In this document: positions 1 through 6,881 of the stretch, piece by piece
Numbering within the stretch: the stretch's first letter is position 1
Layout: each line of letters begins with the position of its first letter
DNA from: Oceaniglobus roseus
Lineage (GTDB): Bacteria > Pseudomonadota > Alphaproteobacteria > Rhodobacterales > Rhodobacteraceae
Direction of reading: 5' to 3'
NCBI RefSeq assembly: GCF_002869745.1
Contig: NZ_PNOS01000041.1
Location: forward strand, 1 to 43,052
DNA: 43,052 nucleotides
The notes under the pieces: model-generated
What the model was told of the DNA's origin: nothing
Database searches by the model: none
Seen by the model: the letters and a program-made list of their open reading frames with translations, nothing else
Program-made: the position numbers and the translations under genes

Positions 1-1475
1 ACGGCTCTGCCGATCCCGCCGCGTTCATGGCCGCCACGGCGAAGGCACGGCGGGCGCAGAAGGGCCAGCCGGTCGAGGCCGGCCGACGGATCGTCGAATG
101 CGTCGAGGCGTCGATCCTCGTGCCATACGAGACGGGTATGGAGATGGAGCTTGCCGCCTGGCAGGACTGCGCGGCCGGCGCCCCCGCGAAGGCGCTGTCG
201 GCGCTCGCGGCGGCCGAGGCGGCAGCGTGGGACATGCCCGAGGCCGCGGGCGCCGATCCCGCCCCGCTGCGCCGCATCGCGGTGGTCGGCGCCACGGCCC
301 GGGCGGCTGCAATCGTTGCGGCCTGCCTTGACGCGGGGCTGGAAGTCGCGCTGGTCGAGCTCGATCCGACGGCGCGGGCCGAGGTGCTGGAGCGGGTGCT
401 GGCGGCGGCGGACGGCCAGGTGGAGCAGGGGCGGCTGGGCGAGGAGGAGCGCGACAGGCGCCTTGCCCGCCTCTCTCCCGAGGCGGGGTTCGAGGATCTG
501 GCCGGAGTCGATGCCGTGTGGGAGGCGGCGCCGGACTCGGTCGAGCTGAAGCGCGAGCTCTGGCGTGCCATCGGCCTGATGGCCGCGCCGGGCGCCCTGC
601 TGCTCAGCGCGACCGGCAGCCTCGGCATCGGCGCGCTCGGCGCCGCGGCAGAGCGGCCGGGCGAGGTGCTGGCGCTGCATGTCCCGGGAAGCGGGCAGGG
701 TGCGCCCCTGGCCGAACTGGTGATCCCGGCCGGGGCGGCGGGGCAGGGGCGCCACGTCGCCACCGCCGTCGCCCTTGCCCGCAGGCTTGGCAAGCGGGTG
801 GTACGCAGCGCCGACCGTGCCGGCTTCGTGGTGCAGCGGCTCCAGACCGCGCTGGAGCTGGCCATCGAGAGCCTGCTGATCGCCGGTGCCAAGGCCGAGG
901 CGGTGGACGACGCGCTGATCGCCTACGGACTGCGCGCCGCGCCCTGTCTTTCCATGGATGCCGAGGGGCTGGACCGGGTGCTGGCGCGCCGTCACCGCAT
1001 CGCCGGGCGCGGCGTCCCGGTCGTCACCGGCTTCACCTTGCTCGACGCGCTGGTCGAGGTGGGGCTGAAGGGACGCGAGAGCGGCGCCGGGCTGATGGGC
1101 TGGCGCGAGGGGCGGCCCGGCGGCAAGGACGAGAGCGCGCGCGCGGTGATGCAGGCCATGGCCGAGGCCGACAACGTCACCCCCCGCGCCTGGAGCGCCG
1201 AGCAGATCCAGCAGGCCTGCCTTGCGGCGCTGGCCAACGAGGGCGCGCGGATGGTCGAGGACGGCACGGTGCTGCGCGCGGGGGACATCGACGTGGCGGC
1301 CGTCCACGCGCTCGGGTTTCCGCGCTGGCGCGGCGGGCCGATGATCGCGGCGGACCAGCGCGGTCTCGTCGCGATCGAGCGGGAGCTTGGCCGCAGCTTC
1401 CCGGGGCTGCCGGTCTCGCCGCTGTTCAGCGCGCGGATCAAGGAGGGGGCGAAGCTGAGCGGCGCGGCGCTCTGA
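1..1475 (+). CDS. FadB/FadJ-like 3-hydroxyacyl-CoA dehydrogenase, 3' part, cut by window edge
   Basis: The reading frame is open from base 3 without a stop, so the gene begins upstream of the window. The visible part corresponds to the end of the enoyl-CoA hydratase half plus the 3-hydroxyacyl-CoA dehydrogenase half of a multifunctional fatty-acid oxidation protein, which is usually about 700 residues. Matching landmarks are a beta-strand leading to VVGA near codon 88, a GFVV segment, and a C-terminal block with GFPRWRGGP, typical of the second HCDH domain. Several normally invariant motifs are altered. The NAD loop reads VVGATARA instead of GxGxMG. The NTSS stretch is ATGS. HFFNP is reduced to HVPGS, keeping the His, and VEV becomes AEL, keeping the Glu. 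The Asn after GFVV is Gln. The family assignment is solid, but dehydrogenase activity is doubtful. A thiolase partner would lie upstream, out of view. Confidence 0.8.
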   Translation, partial: GSADPAAFMAATAKARRAQKGQPVEAGRRIVECVEASILVPYETGMEMELAAWQDCAAGAPAKALSALAAAEAAAWDMPEAAGADPAPLRRIAVVGATARAAAIVAACLDAGLEVALVELDPTARAEVLERVLAAADGQVEQGRLGEEERDRRLARLSPEAGFEDLAGVDAVWEAAPDSVELKRELWRAIGLMAAPGALLLSATGSLGIGALGAAAERPGEVLALHVPGSGQGAPLAELVIPAGAAGQGRHVATAVALARRLGKRVVRSADRAGFVVQRLQTALELAIESLLIAGAKAEAVDDALIAYGLRAAPCLSMDAEGLDRVLARRHRIAGRGVPVVTGFTLLDALVEVGLKGRESGAGLMGWREGRPGGKDESARAVMQAMAEADNVTPRAWSAEQIQQACLAALANEGARMVEDGTVLRAGDIDVAAVHALGFPRWRGGPMIAADQRGLVAIERELGRSFPGLPVSPLFSARIKEGAKLSGAAL

Positions 1476-1490
1476 TCCCCGCGCGGCCGT

Positions 1491-1706
1491 TCAGCCGAGG
1501 ATGATGCCGACGATCACCACGGCGAGCCCCATGAGCGAGGCGAGCAGCGCCGCCATGTTCACCACGACGAGCTTCTGCAGCCGCGCCCTGAGCGCCGCGT
1601 CGTCCAGCCCGGCGCGCCGGGCCCGCATCGCCAGCACGATGCACCAGACCAGCCCGACGAGGCCCGCCGCCGAAAGCGCGGCTCCGCTCCAGATCACCGT
1701 GTCCAT
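1491..1706 (-). CDS. small two-TM membrane protein of unknown function
   Basis: This gene encodes 71 residues with two predicted membrane segments, about residues 6-27 and 46-70. They are joined by a short basic and acidic loop (RARRAGLDDAALRARLQ). A good ribosome site (GGGGAAGGAG) lies directly upstream of the ATG. It converges with the FadB-like gene, whose stop is 15 bp away, and diverges from gapR. I do not recognise the family. The hydrophobic pattern, ribosome site and codon use make it a likely real inner-membrane protein. Confidence 0.6.
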   Translation of the reverse strand: MDTVIWSGAALSAAGLVGLVWCIVLAMRARRAGLDDAALRARLQKLVVVNMAALLASLMGLAVVIVGIILG

Positions 1707-1852
1707 CGCTCCTTCCCCGTTGCTCTCCGGGGCGCAGCCCTACCCGATCGCCGGCCCGCGCGCAACTTGGCGCGGCAGGGTCCCCGCGGGGCTTGCGACA
1801 GGGCGCGCCCGGCTTTAGGGATCGGCGCAAAATTAGCCACGAGGATATCGAG

Positions 1853-2152
1853 ATGAGCGACACCACCTCCGGGTCGGGCCCCGATTTCGGCCCCGAAGCC
1901 ACCCCCGCGGATTCGAACTATCGCATCACTGCGGACGAGCTGCGCCAGTTCATCGAGCGGTTCGAGCGGCTGGAGCAGGAGAAGAAGGACATCGCCGAGG
2001 CCCAGAAGGAAGTCATGGCCGAGGCGAAGGGCCGCGGCTACGACACCAAGGTGATGCGCAAGATCATCGCGCTGCGCAAGCGCGACAAGGACGACATCGC
2101 CGAGGAAGAGGCGGTACTGGAGATGTACATGCAGGCGCTCGGCATGTCCTGA
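1853..2152 (+). CDS. gapR: GapR-like (DUF2312) nucleoid-associated protein
   Basis: This 99-residue protein has a helical, charge-rich body that matches the DUF2312/GapR family. Recognisable segments are the FIERFERLEQEKKDI helix, then AEAKGRGYDTKVMRKI and IALRKRD, and a C-terminal EEEAVLEMYMQALG. In Caulobacter, GapR binds AT-rich and overtwisted DNA ahead of forks and RNA polymerase and stimulates topoisomerases. The same nucleoid role is inferred here. The ATG at 1853 is preferred over an in-frame start at 1793 because the family begins close to this point and GAGG lies 9 nt upstream. The first 20 residues are disordered and acidic, as is common for the family. It stands alone as a single-gene unit, facing a minus-strand gene downstream. 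Confidence 0.85.
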   Translation: MSDTTSGSGPDFGPEATPADSNYRITADELRQFIERFERLEQEKKDIAEAQKEVMAEAKGRGYDTKVMRKIIALRKRDKDDIAEEEAVLEMYMQALGMS

Positions 2153-2162
2153 GGCCCCTTCG

Positions 2163-2187
2163 GCGGAGGAGCTGCCCGCACCTCCGC
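2163..2187. terminator. weak hairpin between gapR and the convergent sulfotransferase-like gene
   Basis: A 7-bp perfect stem GCGGAGG/CCTCCGC with an 11-nt loop fills the short gap between two convergent genes. There is no T-run on either side, so it is at best a weak or Rho-assisted terminator. Confidence 0.3.
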
Positions 2188-2188
2188 G

Positions 2189-3067
2189 TCAGTGCGCCAG
2201 CAGCGTCACGCCGTCCAGGGCCGCGACGGCACGCATGTCGTTCTCGTAGAGCGCGCTCAGCCGGGCGGCGAGCGCGTCGGACCAGCCGGGCAGCGTGATC
2301 TCCTCCTCCACCGCCTCGGGCAGGGCGAACTTGTCGAGGAAGGCGGTCATCACCTGGCGGCGCACCTGCTCGGTCTGCGGCGGATGGCCCTTGGTATAGG
2401 CGCGCAGCCGCTTCATGCCCTCGCCGCTCATCACCGCGCGCAGCATGTCGAAGCCGCCCTGAAGCGGCACCGAGGCGTCCACGCCCGCGATCCGGCGGAC
2501 GATCTCGCCCCAGTAGAGCGGCGCGTCCTCGTAGCACCAGACGGTCACCGGGCAGTCGGGGCAGGCCTCGCGCAGCGCGGCGACGGTATCGGACCAGCGC
2601 AGGATCTCGGGCTCGGCCTGTTCGAGGTAGGCGGGGAAATCCTCGGGCCGGCCCCCCGTCTCGGAAAAGAGCGCGGGAATGAAGGTGGCGGGGTTGCGCA
2701 GGGCGAGGAAGAACGAGACCCGCGCATCGGGGAAGATGTTGCGCAGCCAGGCGGCCTTCTCGATCTTCGGATAGATCTGCCCGAAGTCCAGGACCGCCTG
2801 GGGCGCCGAGATGAAGTTGTGGTTCGACAGCACGACGCGGGCGGGTTCGTCGCGGTCCAGCATCGTTTCCAGCACCACGTCCACCGTCGTCGCGTCGGCC
2901 TGCGCGCCCCGGAGGCGGTCCATCACGTCGCGCAGCACGTCGCGGTAGCGGCCCGGTCCCGGCACCTCGATCCCCTGTGCCGACAGCACGTCGCGGTTGC
3001 GCAGGAGCGTCTTCATCAGCCGGTCTGCATCGGTGCAATGGGCGCCGAGGTGGATGGCTACGTCCAA
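2189..3067 (-). CDS. sulfotransferase-like protein of unknown function, TTG start
   Basis: The predicted protein has 292 residues. Its N-terminus (HLGAHCTDADRLMKTLL, then RNRDVLSAQGI) has the layout of the first strand, loop and helix of sulfotransferase-fold proteins, whose loop normally reads GxxKTGTT. Here the PAPS-binding Lys/Thr residues are absent. A later FFLALRNPATFIPALF segment resembles the RDP region that follows the second nucleotide-binding strand. The frame is open far upstream, but coding similarity begins at the TTG at 3067, which follows AAAGGGAAAGA. I chose that start. No ATG fits the N-terminal strand. It is divergent from the iron permease gene 84 bp away. Substrate and activity are unknown, and a catalytically inactive or non-PAPS enzyme is possible. 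Resemblance to sulfotransferases is from pattern only. Confidence 0.65.
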   Translation of the reverse strand: MDVAIHLGAHCTDADRLMKTLLRNRDVLSAQGIEVPGPGRYRDVLRDVMDRLRGAQADATTVDVVLETMLDRDEPARVVLSNHNFISAPQAVLDFGQIYPKIEKAAWLRNIFPDARVSFFLALRNPATFIPALFSETGGRPEDFPAYLEQAEPEILRWSDTVAALREACPDCPVTVWCYEDAPLYWGEIVRRIAGVDASVPLQGGFDMLRAVMSGEGMKRLRAYTKGHPPQTEQVRRQVMTAFLDKFALPEAVEEEITLPGWSDALAARLSALYENDMRAVAALDGVTLLAH

Positions 3068-3151
3068 GTCTTTCCCTTTCGCGGCGAGGCCTTCCGGGTG
3101 TATCGCGAGTTTCTGGACAGTCAAAGCGGAAAGGGCTAAGGCTGCGGCACA

Positions 3152-4819
3152 ATGGCCGATCAAAAGACTCAAGTTTCGCCGGTCCCGCACCTTTCCTTCC
3201 CGCGGCTGCGCCTCGACCCCTGGTCGGTGGGTGCGCTGGCGATCGCGGCGCTGGTGCTTTTGCCGCTGATCTCGGTCTTCTGGCTGGCGTTCCACCCGTC
3301 CGAGAACATCTGGCCGCACCTGCTGTCCACCACGCTGCCCCGCTACATGGGCAACACCCTGATCCTGATGGCGGGGACGGGGGCGCTGGCGGGCACCTTC
3401 GGCGCCCTGACGGCCTGGCTGGTCGTCATGTACCGCTTTCCGGGCGTGAAGGCGCTGGAATGGCTGCTGCTGCTGCCGCTGGCGATCCCGGCCTATGTCG
3501 GGGCCTATGCGCTGGTCGACTTCCTGGAATACGCGGGGCCGGTGCAGACCGGGCTGCGCGCGATGTTCGGCTGGGCCGATTCCCGCGCCTACTGGTTTCC
3601 CCCGATCCGCTCGCGCGGGGCGGCGGTGATCGTGCTGGCGGCCTCGCTCTATCCCTACGTCTATCTCCTCGCCCGCGCGGGACTGCGGGAGCAGTCGGGC
3701 TGCGCCTACGAGGTCGCCCGCGCGCTCGGGGCCGGGCCGGTCGCGCTGTTCTGGCGCGTCGGCCTGCCGCTGACGCGGCCCGCCATCGCGGCGGGCGTGG
3801 CCATCGTGATGATGGAGACGGTCAACGACTTCGGCGTGGTCGAGTATTTCGCCGTCCAGACGCTGACCACCGGCATCTTCTCGGTCTGGCTGGAAACCGG
3901 CAACGCGGGCGGCGCGGCGCAGATCGCCTGCGTGATCCTGGCGCTCGTCCTCGGCCTTGTCGCGCTGGAGAAGCTGTCGCGCCGGAACTCGCGCTTCTAC
4001 CGCCTCTCGCGCCAGCAGCGGCGGGTCGAGAGGATGCCGCTCGCCGGCGGGCGCGGCTGGGCCGCCACCGCCTTCTGCACGCTGCCCTTCGTCGTCGGCT
4101 TCGTGCTGCCCGTCGCCGTCATCACGGCCCACGCGCTGTCGAAGCCCGACCGCTGGGTCGATCCGGGGCTTCTGAAGGCGCTCTGGCACACCGTGGCCGT
4201 GGGTGGGCTCGCGGCCGTGCTGACCGTCGTCGCGGGGCTGTTCCTGGTCTACGGCGTCAGGCTGACGGGGCGCGCGCTGCCGCGGCTGCTGCTGCCGGTG
4301 ACGACCATCGGCTATGCCGCGCCGGGGGCCGTTCTGGGCCTCGGCCTGCTGATCCCGCTGGCCGGGGTGGACAACGCGGTGGCCGACGCCTGGACGGCGC
4401 TGACGGGCAACGATCCGGGGCTGATCCTCACCGGCTCGGCGGCGGCGATCGTCCTGGCCTACATGGTGCGCTTCTTCGCCATCGCCCAGGGCGCCGCGGA
4501 CGCGGCCATGGGGCGCGTCTCGCCCAGCCTGCCGATGGCGGCGCGCGCGCTCGGGCGCACGGCGGGCGGCACGCTGCGCGACGTCTATGTCCCGCTGATC
4601 CGCGGCTCGGTCGGCACGGCGCTGCTGCTGGTCTTCGTGGACTGCGTGAAGGAGCTGCCCGCGACCCTGCTGCTGCGCCCGTTCAACTACAACACGCTGG
4701 CGACGCGGGTGCACGAGCAGGCCTCGCTCGAGCGGATCGGCGAGGCGGCGCCGGCGGCGTTGATGGTGATGGCGGTGGGGATGGTCGCGGTGGCGCTTCT
4801 GGCGCGCACCAACCGCTGA
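3152..4819 (+). CDS. ferric iron-type ABC transporter permease (FbpB/SfuB family)
   Basis: This is a 555-residue, very hydrophobic protein with about 12 membrane segments arranged as two fused permease halves, as in FbpB/SfuB importers. Each half has an EAA-type cytoplasmic loop that contacts the ATPase: EVARALGAGPVALFWRV with GLPLTRPA following at about residue 190, and AARALGRTAGGTLRDVYVPL at about residue 470. It would pass Fe(III), released from a periplasmic binding protein, through the inner membrane. Thiamine or other substrates transported by related permeases cannot be excluded. No binding protein or ATPase gene adjoins it, so the partners must be elsewhere. It starts 84 bp from the divergent sulfotransferase-like gene and ends 6 bp before a convergent kinase gene. 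I saw no clear Fur or Irr box upstream. Confidence 0.85.
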   Translation: MADQKTQVSPVPHLSFPRLRLDPWSVGALAIAALVLLPLISVFWLAFHPSENIWPHLLSTTLPRYMGNTLILMAGTGALAGTFGALTAWLVVMYRFPGVKALEWLLLLPLAIPAYVGAYALVDFLEYAGPVQTGLRAMFGWADSRAYWFPPIRSRGAAVIVLAASLYPYVYLLARAGLREQSGCAYEVARALGAGPVALFWRVGLPLTRPAIAAGVAIVMMETVNDFGVVEYFAVQTLTTGIFSVWLETGNAGGAAQIACVILALVLGLVALEKLSRRNSRFYRLSRQQRRVERMPLAGGRGWAATAFCTLPFVVGFVLPVAVITAHALSKPDRWVDPGLLKALWHTVAVGGLAAVLTVVAGLFLVYGVRLTGRALPRLLLPVTTIGYAAPGAVLGLGLLIPLAGVDNAVADAWTALTGNDPGLILTGSAAAIVLAYMVRFFAIAQGAADAAMGRVSPSLPMAARALGRTAGGTLRDVYVPLIRGSVGTALLLVFVDCVKELPATLLLRPFNYNTLATRVHEQASLERIGEAAPAALMVMAVGMVAVALLARTNR

Positions 4820-4825
4820 GGCGCC

Positions 4826-6757
4826 TCAGGTCGCCAGCACCTTCCGGATCGCCCGCAGCAGGTCCAGCCGCGCCACCGGCTCCATCATCTGCACGTCGTC
4901 GGCCTGCAGCCCGTTGCCGTGGATCGCGGCCTCGTTCGGATAGCCGGAGATGAAGATCGCCCGCAGGTCGGGATCGTGCTTGCGCATCTCCTTCACCATG
5001 GCGGTGCCCATCAGCTTGCCGGGCATCACGATGTCGGTCAGCACGAGGTCGACCGGCCGGGCCTCGAGATAGAGCTGGAGCCCCTCGTCGCCGGTCGCGG
5101 CCTCCAGCACGCGGAACCCCTCGCGTTCTAGGATGCTGCGCAGCACCCTGCGCACCGCATCCTCGTCCTCGACCAGCAGGATCCGCTCCAGATCGCCCGA
5201 GCCCGGCTGCAACGCCAGGGGCGGGCGGTCGGCGGCATCGGGCACGGCGCGGAAATACATCTTGACCGAGGTGCCGACGCCGACCTCGGAGTAGATCCGC
5301 GTGGTGCCGCCCGACTGCTTGGAGAAGCCCAGCGCGCTGGACAGGCCAAGGCCGGTGCCGCGGCCCACCTCCTTGGTCGTGAAGAAGGGTTCGAACACCT
5401 GTTCCAGGATCCCGGGCGGAATGCCGGTGCCGGTGTCGGTGACGGCCACCATGACATAGCGGCCGGGCGGCACCGTCTCGTGGCGCTGCTCGACATAATC
5501 GTCGGTCAGGCGGATGTTCGCCGTCTCGATCGTCAGCTTGCCGCCCTTCGGCATGGCGTCGCGGGCGTTGATGACGAGGTTCAGCACCGCGTTCTCGGCC
5601 GAGCCGCGGTCCACCTCGACGGCCCAGAGCCCGCCCATCAGCGCCATCTCCAGGTCGATGGTCGCGGGCAGGGTGCGCCGGAGCATCGGATTGATGTTCC
5701 GCAGGACGTCGTTCAGGTCCAGCCGCTGGGGCTTCAGCGCGGCCTTGCGCGCGAAGCTCAGGAGCGAGCGGGTCAGGTCGCTGCCGCGGCGCGCGGCGGC
5801 CGTCGCCTCGGACAGGTAATCGTTCTGGGTGTCCGAGACGCCCTCTTCGCCGATCAGTTCGAGGTTGCCCATGATGACCGAGAGGAGGTTGTTGAAATCG
5901 TGGGCGATGCCGCCGCTCAGCTGCCCCACGGCGTCGAGCTTCTGGCTGTGCAGGAACAACTCGCGCGAGCGCGTCAGTTCGTGTTCCAGTTCGACCTGGT
6001 GTGTCACGTCCAGCAGGACCGAGGTCCAGAGCGTGCTGCCATCCTCCTGGCGCGCGGGGGTCGAGACGGCGTGGACGTGACGCCGGATACCGCCGCGGGT
6101 GACGTAGGTGATCAGGCGGTCGAACCGGTGGGGGTTGTCGCGGCGGGTCACGAAATGCTCGGCGAAGACGGCCTGGTCCTCGGGCGAGAACAGGCTGCGG
6201 ATCGCGAAGGGGTCGGCCTGGATCTCCTCCACCGTGAGGCCGAAGAGGTCGGCGCAGGTCGGGCTGATGTAGCCGTAGCGGCTGACCCCCTCCGGGCTGA
6301 CGCGGTAGCGAACGACGCCGCCCGGCAGGCTTTCGACGATCTCGGTGAACCGCCGCTCGCTTTCCTGCAGGGTCGAGCGGACCTGCATCTCCTCGGTGAC
6401 GTCGCGGATCGCGCCGACCATGCGGATCGCACCGGCCGCCCCGTCCGATTCGATCAGGCGTCCCATGTCTTCGAGCCAGACGGTGCTGCCGTCGTCCCGC
6501 CGGATGCGATAGCGCTCGCTGTAGGGGGAGCCGTTCCGAACGGCCTCCTCGAGCGCGGCAAGCACGCGCGCACGGTCGGCCTCGTGCAGCAGGTCCTGCC
6601 AGAGGTGGCGGGGGCGGTGGACCTCCGCCTCGGCGATGCCGAGGATCCGGGCGTAGGCCTTGCTGTTCCAGACGGTGTCCGAGGCGATGTCCCAGTCCCA
6701 GGTGCCCGCGCCGATGGCGTCGAGGACGAGGTTGGGAAGATGGGCCGAGGTCTTCAA
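4826..6757 (-). CDS. PAS-domain hybrid sensor histidine kinase with C-terminal receiver
   Basis: This 643-residue protein lacks membrane segments, so it is probably cytoplasmic. The order is PAS (about 10-120, with WDWDI and a PAC-type RIRRDDGSTVWLED), a second PAS (about 135-255), then a HisKA dimerisation helix with the phospho-acceptor His286 in GGIAHDFNN. The ATPase domain follows, with N-box NLVINARD near 393-400, DTGTGIP near 441 and GRGTGLGLS near 466. A receiver domain (about 525-640) carries the acidic pair in LVEDED and phospho-acceptor Asp575 in LTDIVMPG. The receiver's usual Lys-Pro is replaced by Glu-Pro (MMEPVAR, residue 626), and that Lys normally helps propagate phosphorylation. 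PAS signal and partner are unknown. A minus-strand promoter could lie around the TATGCTAACAT stretch near 6795. The next gene upstream, the acylase, is co-directional. Confidence 0.85.
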   Translation of the reverse strand: MKTSAHLPNLVLDAIGAGTWDWDIASDTVWNSKAYARILGIAEAEVHRPRHLWQDLLHEADRARVLAALEEAVRNGSPYSERYRIRRDDGSTVWLEDMGRLIESDGAAGAIRMVGAIRDVTEEMQVRSTLQESERRFTEIVESLPGGVVRYRVSPEGVSRYGYISPTCADLFGLTVEEIQADPFAIRSLFSPEDQAVFAEHFVTRRDNPHRFDRLITYVTRGGIRRHVHAVSTPARQEDGSTLWTSVLLDVTHQVELEHELTRSRELFLHSQKLDAVGQLSGGIAHDFNNLLSVIMGNLELIGEEGVSDTQNDYLSEATAAARRGSDLTRSLLSFARKAALKPQRLDLNDVLRNINPMLRRTLPATIDLEMALMGGLWAVEVDRGSAENAVLNLVINARDAMPKGGKLTIETANIRLTDDYVEQRHETVPPGRYVMVAVTDTGTGIPPGILEQVFEPFFTTKEVGRGTGLGLSSALGFSKQSGGTTRIYSEVGVGTSVKMYFRAVPDAADRPPLALQPGSGDLERILLVEDEDAVRRVLRSILEREGFRVLEAATGDEGLQLYLEARPVDLVLTDIVMPGKLMGTAMVKEMRKHDPDLRAIFISGYPNEAAIHGNGLQADDVQMMEPVARLDLLRAIRKVLAT

Positions 6758-6881
6758 TGCGACGCCTCGCGGAGATCCTGAATCCGGTCGATGTTAGCAT
6801 AAGTGCCTGCCGGGGGAACCGCGGGAGAGCCGAGAATTGTCTTGGTTCTGCCGTACGCCCGGCCCGTCGGTCCGCCGCGGA

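Noticed and set aside
3068-4714. N-terminal extension of the sulfotransferase-like protein (to 841 codons)
   Set aside because: The extension is antisense to the iron permease and is low-complexity Arg/Gln/Asp-rich shadow.
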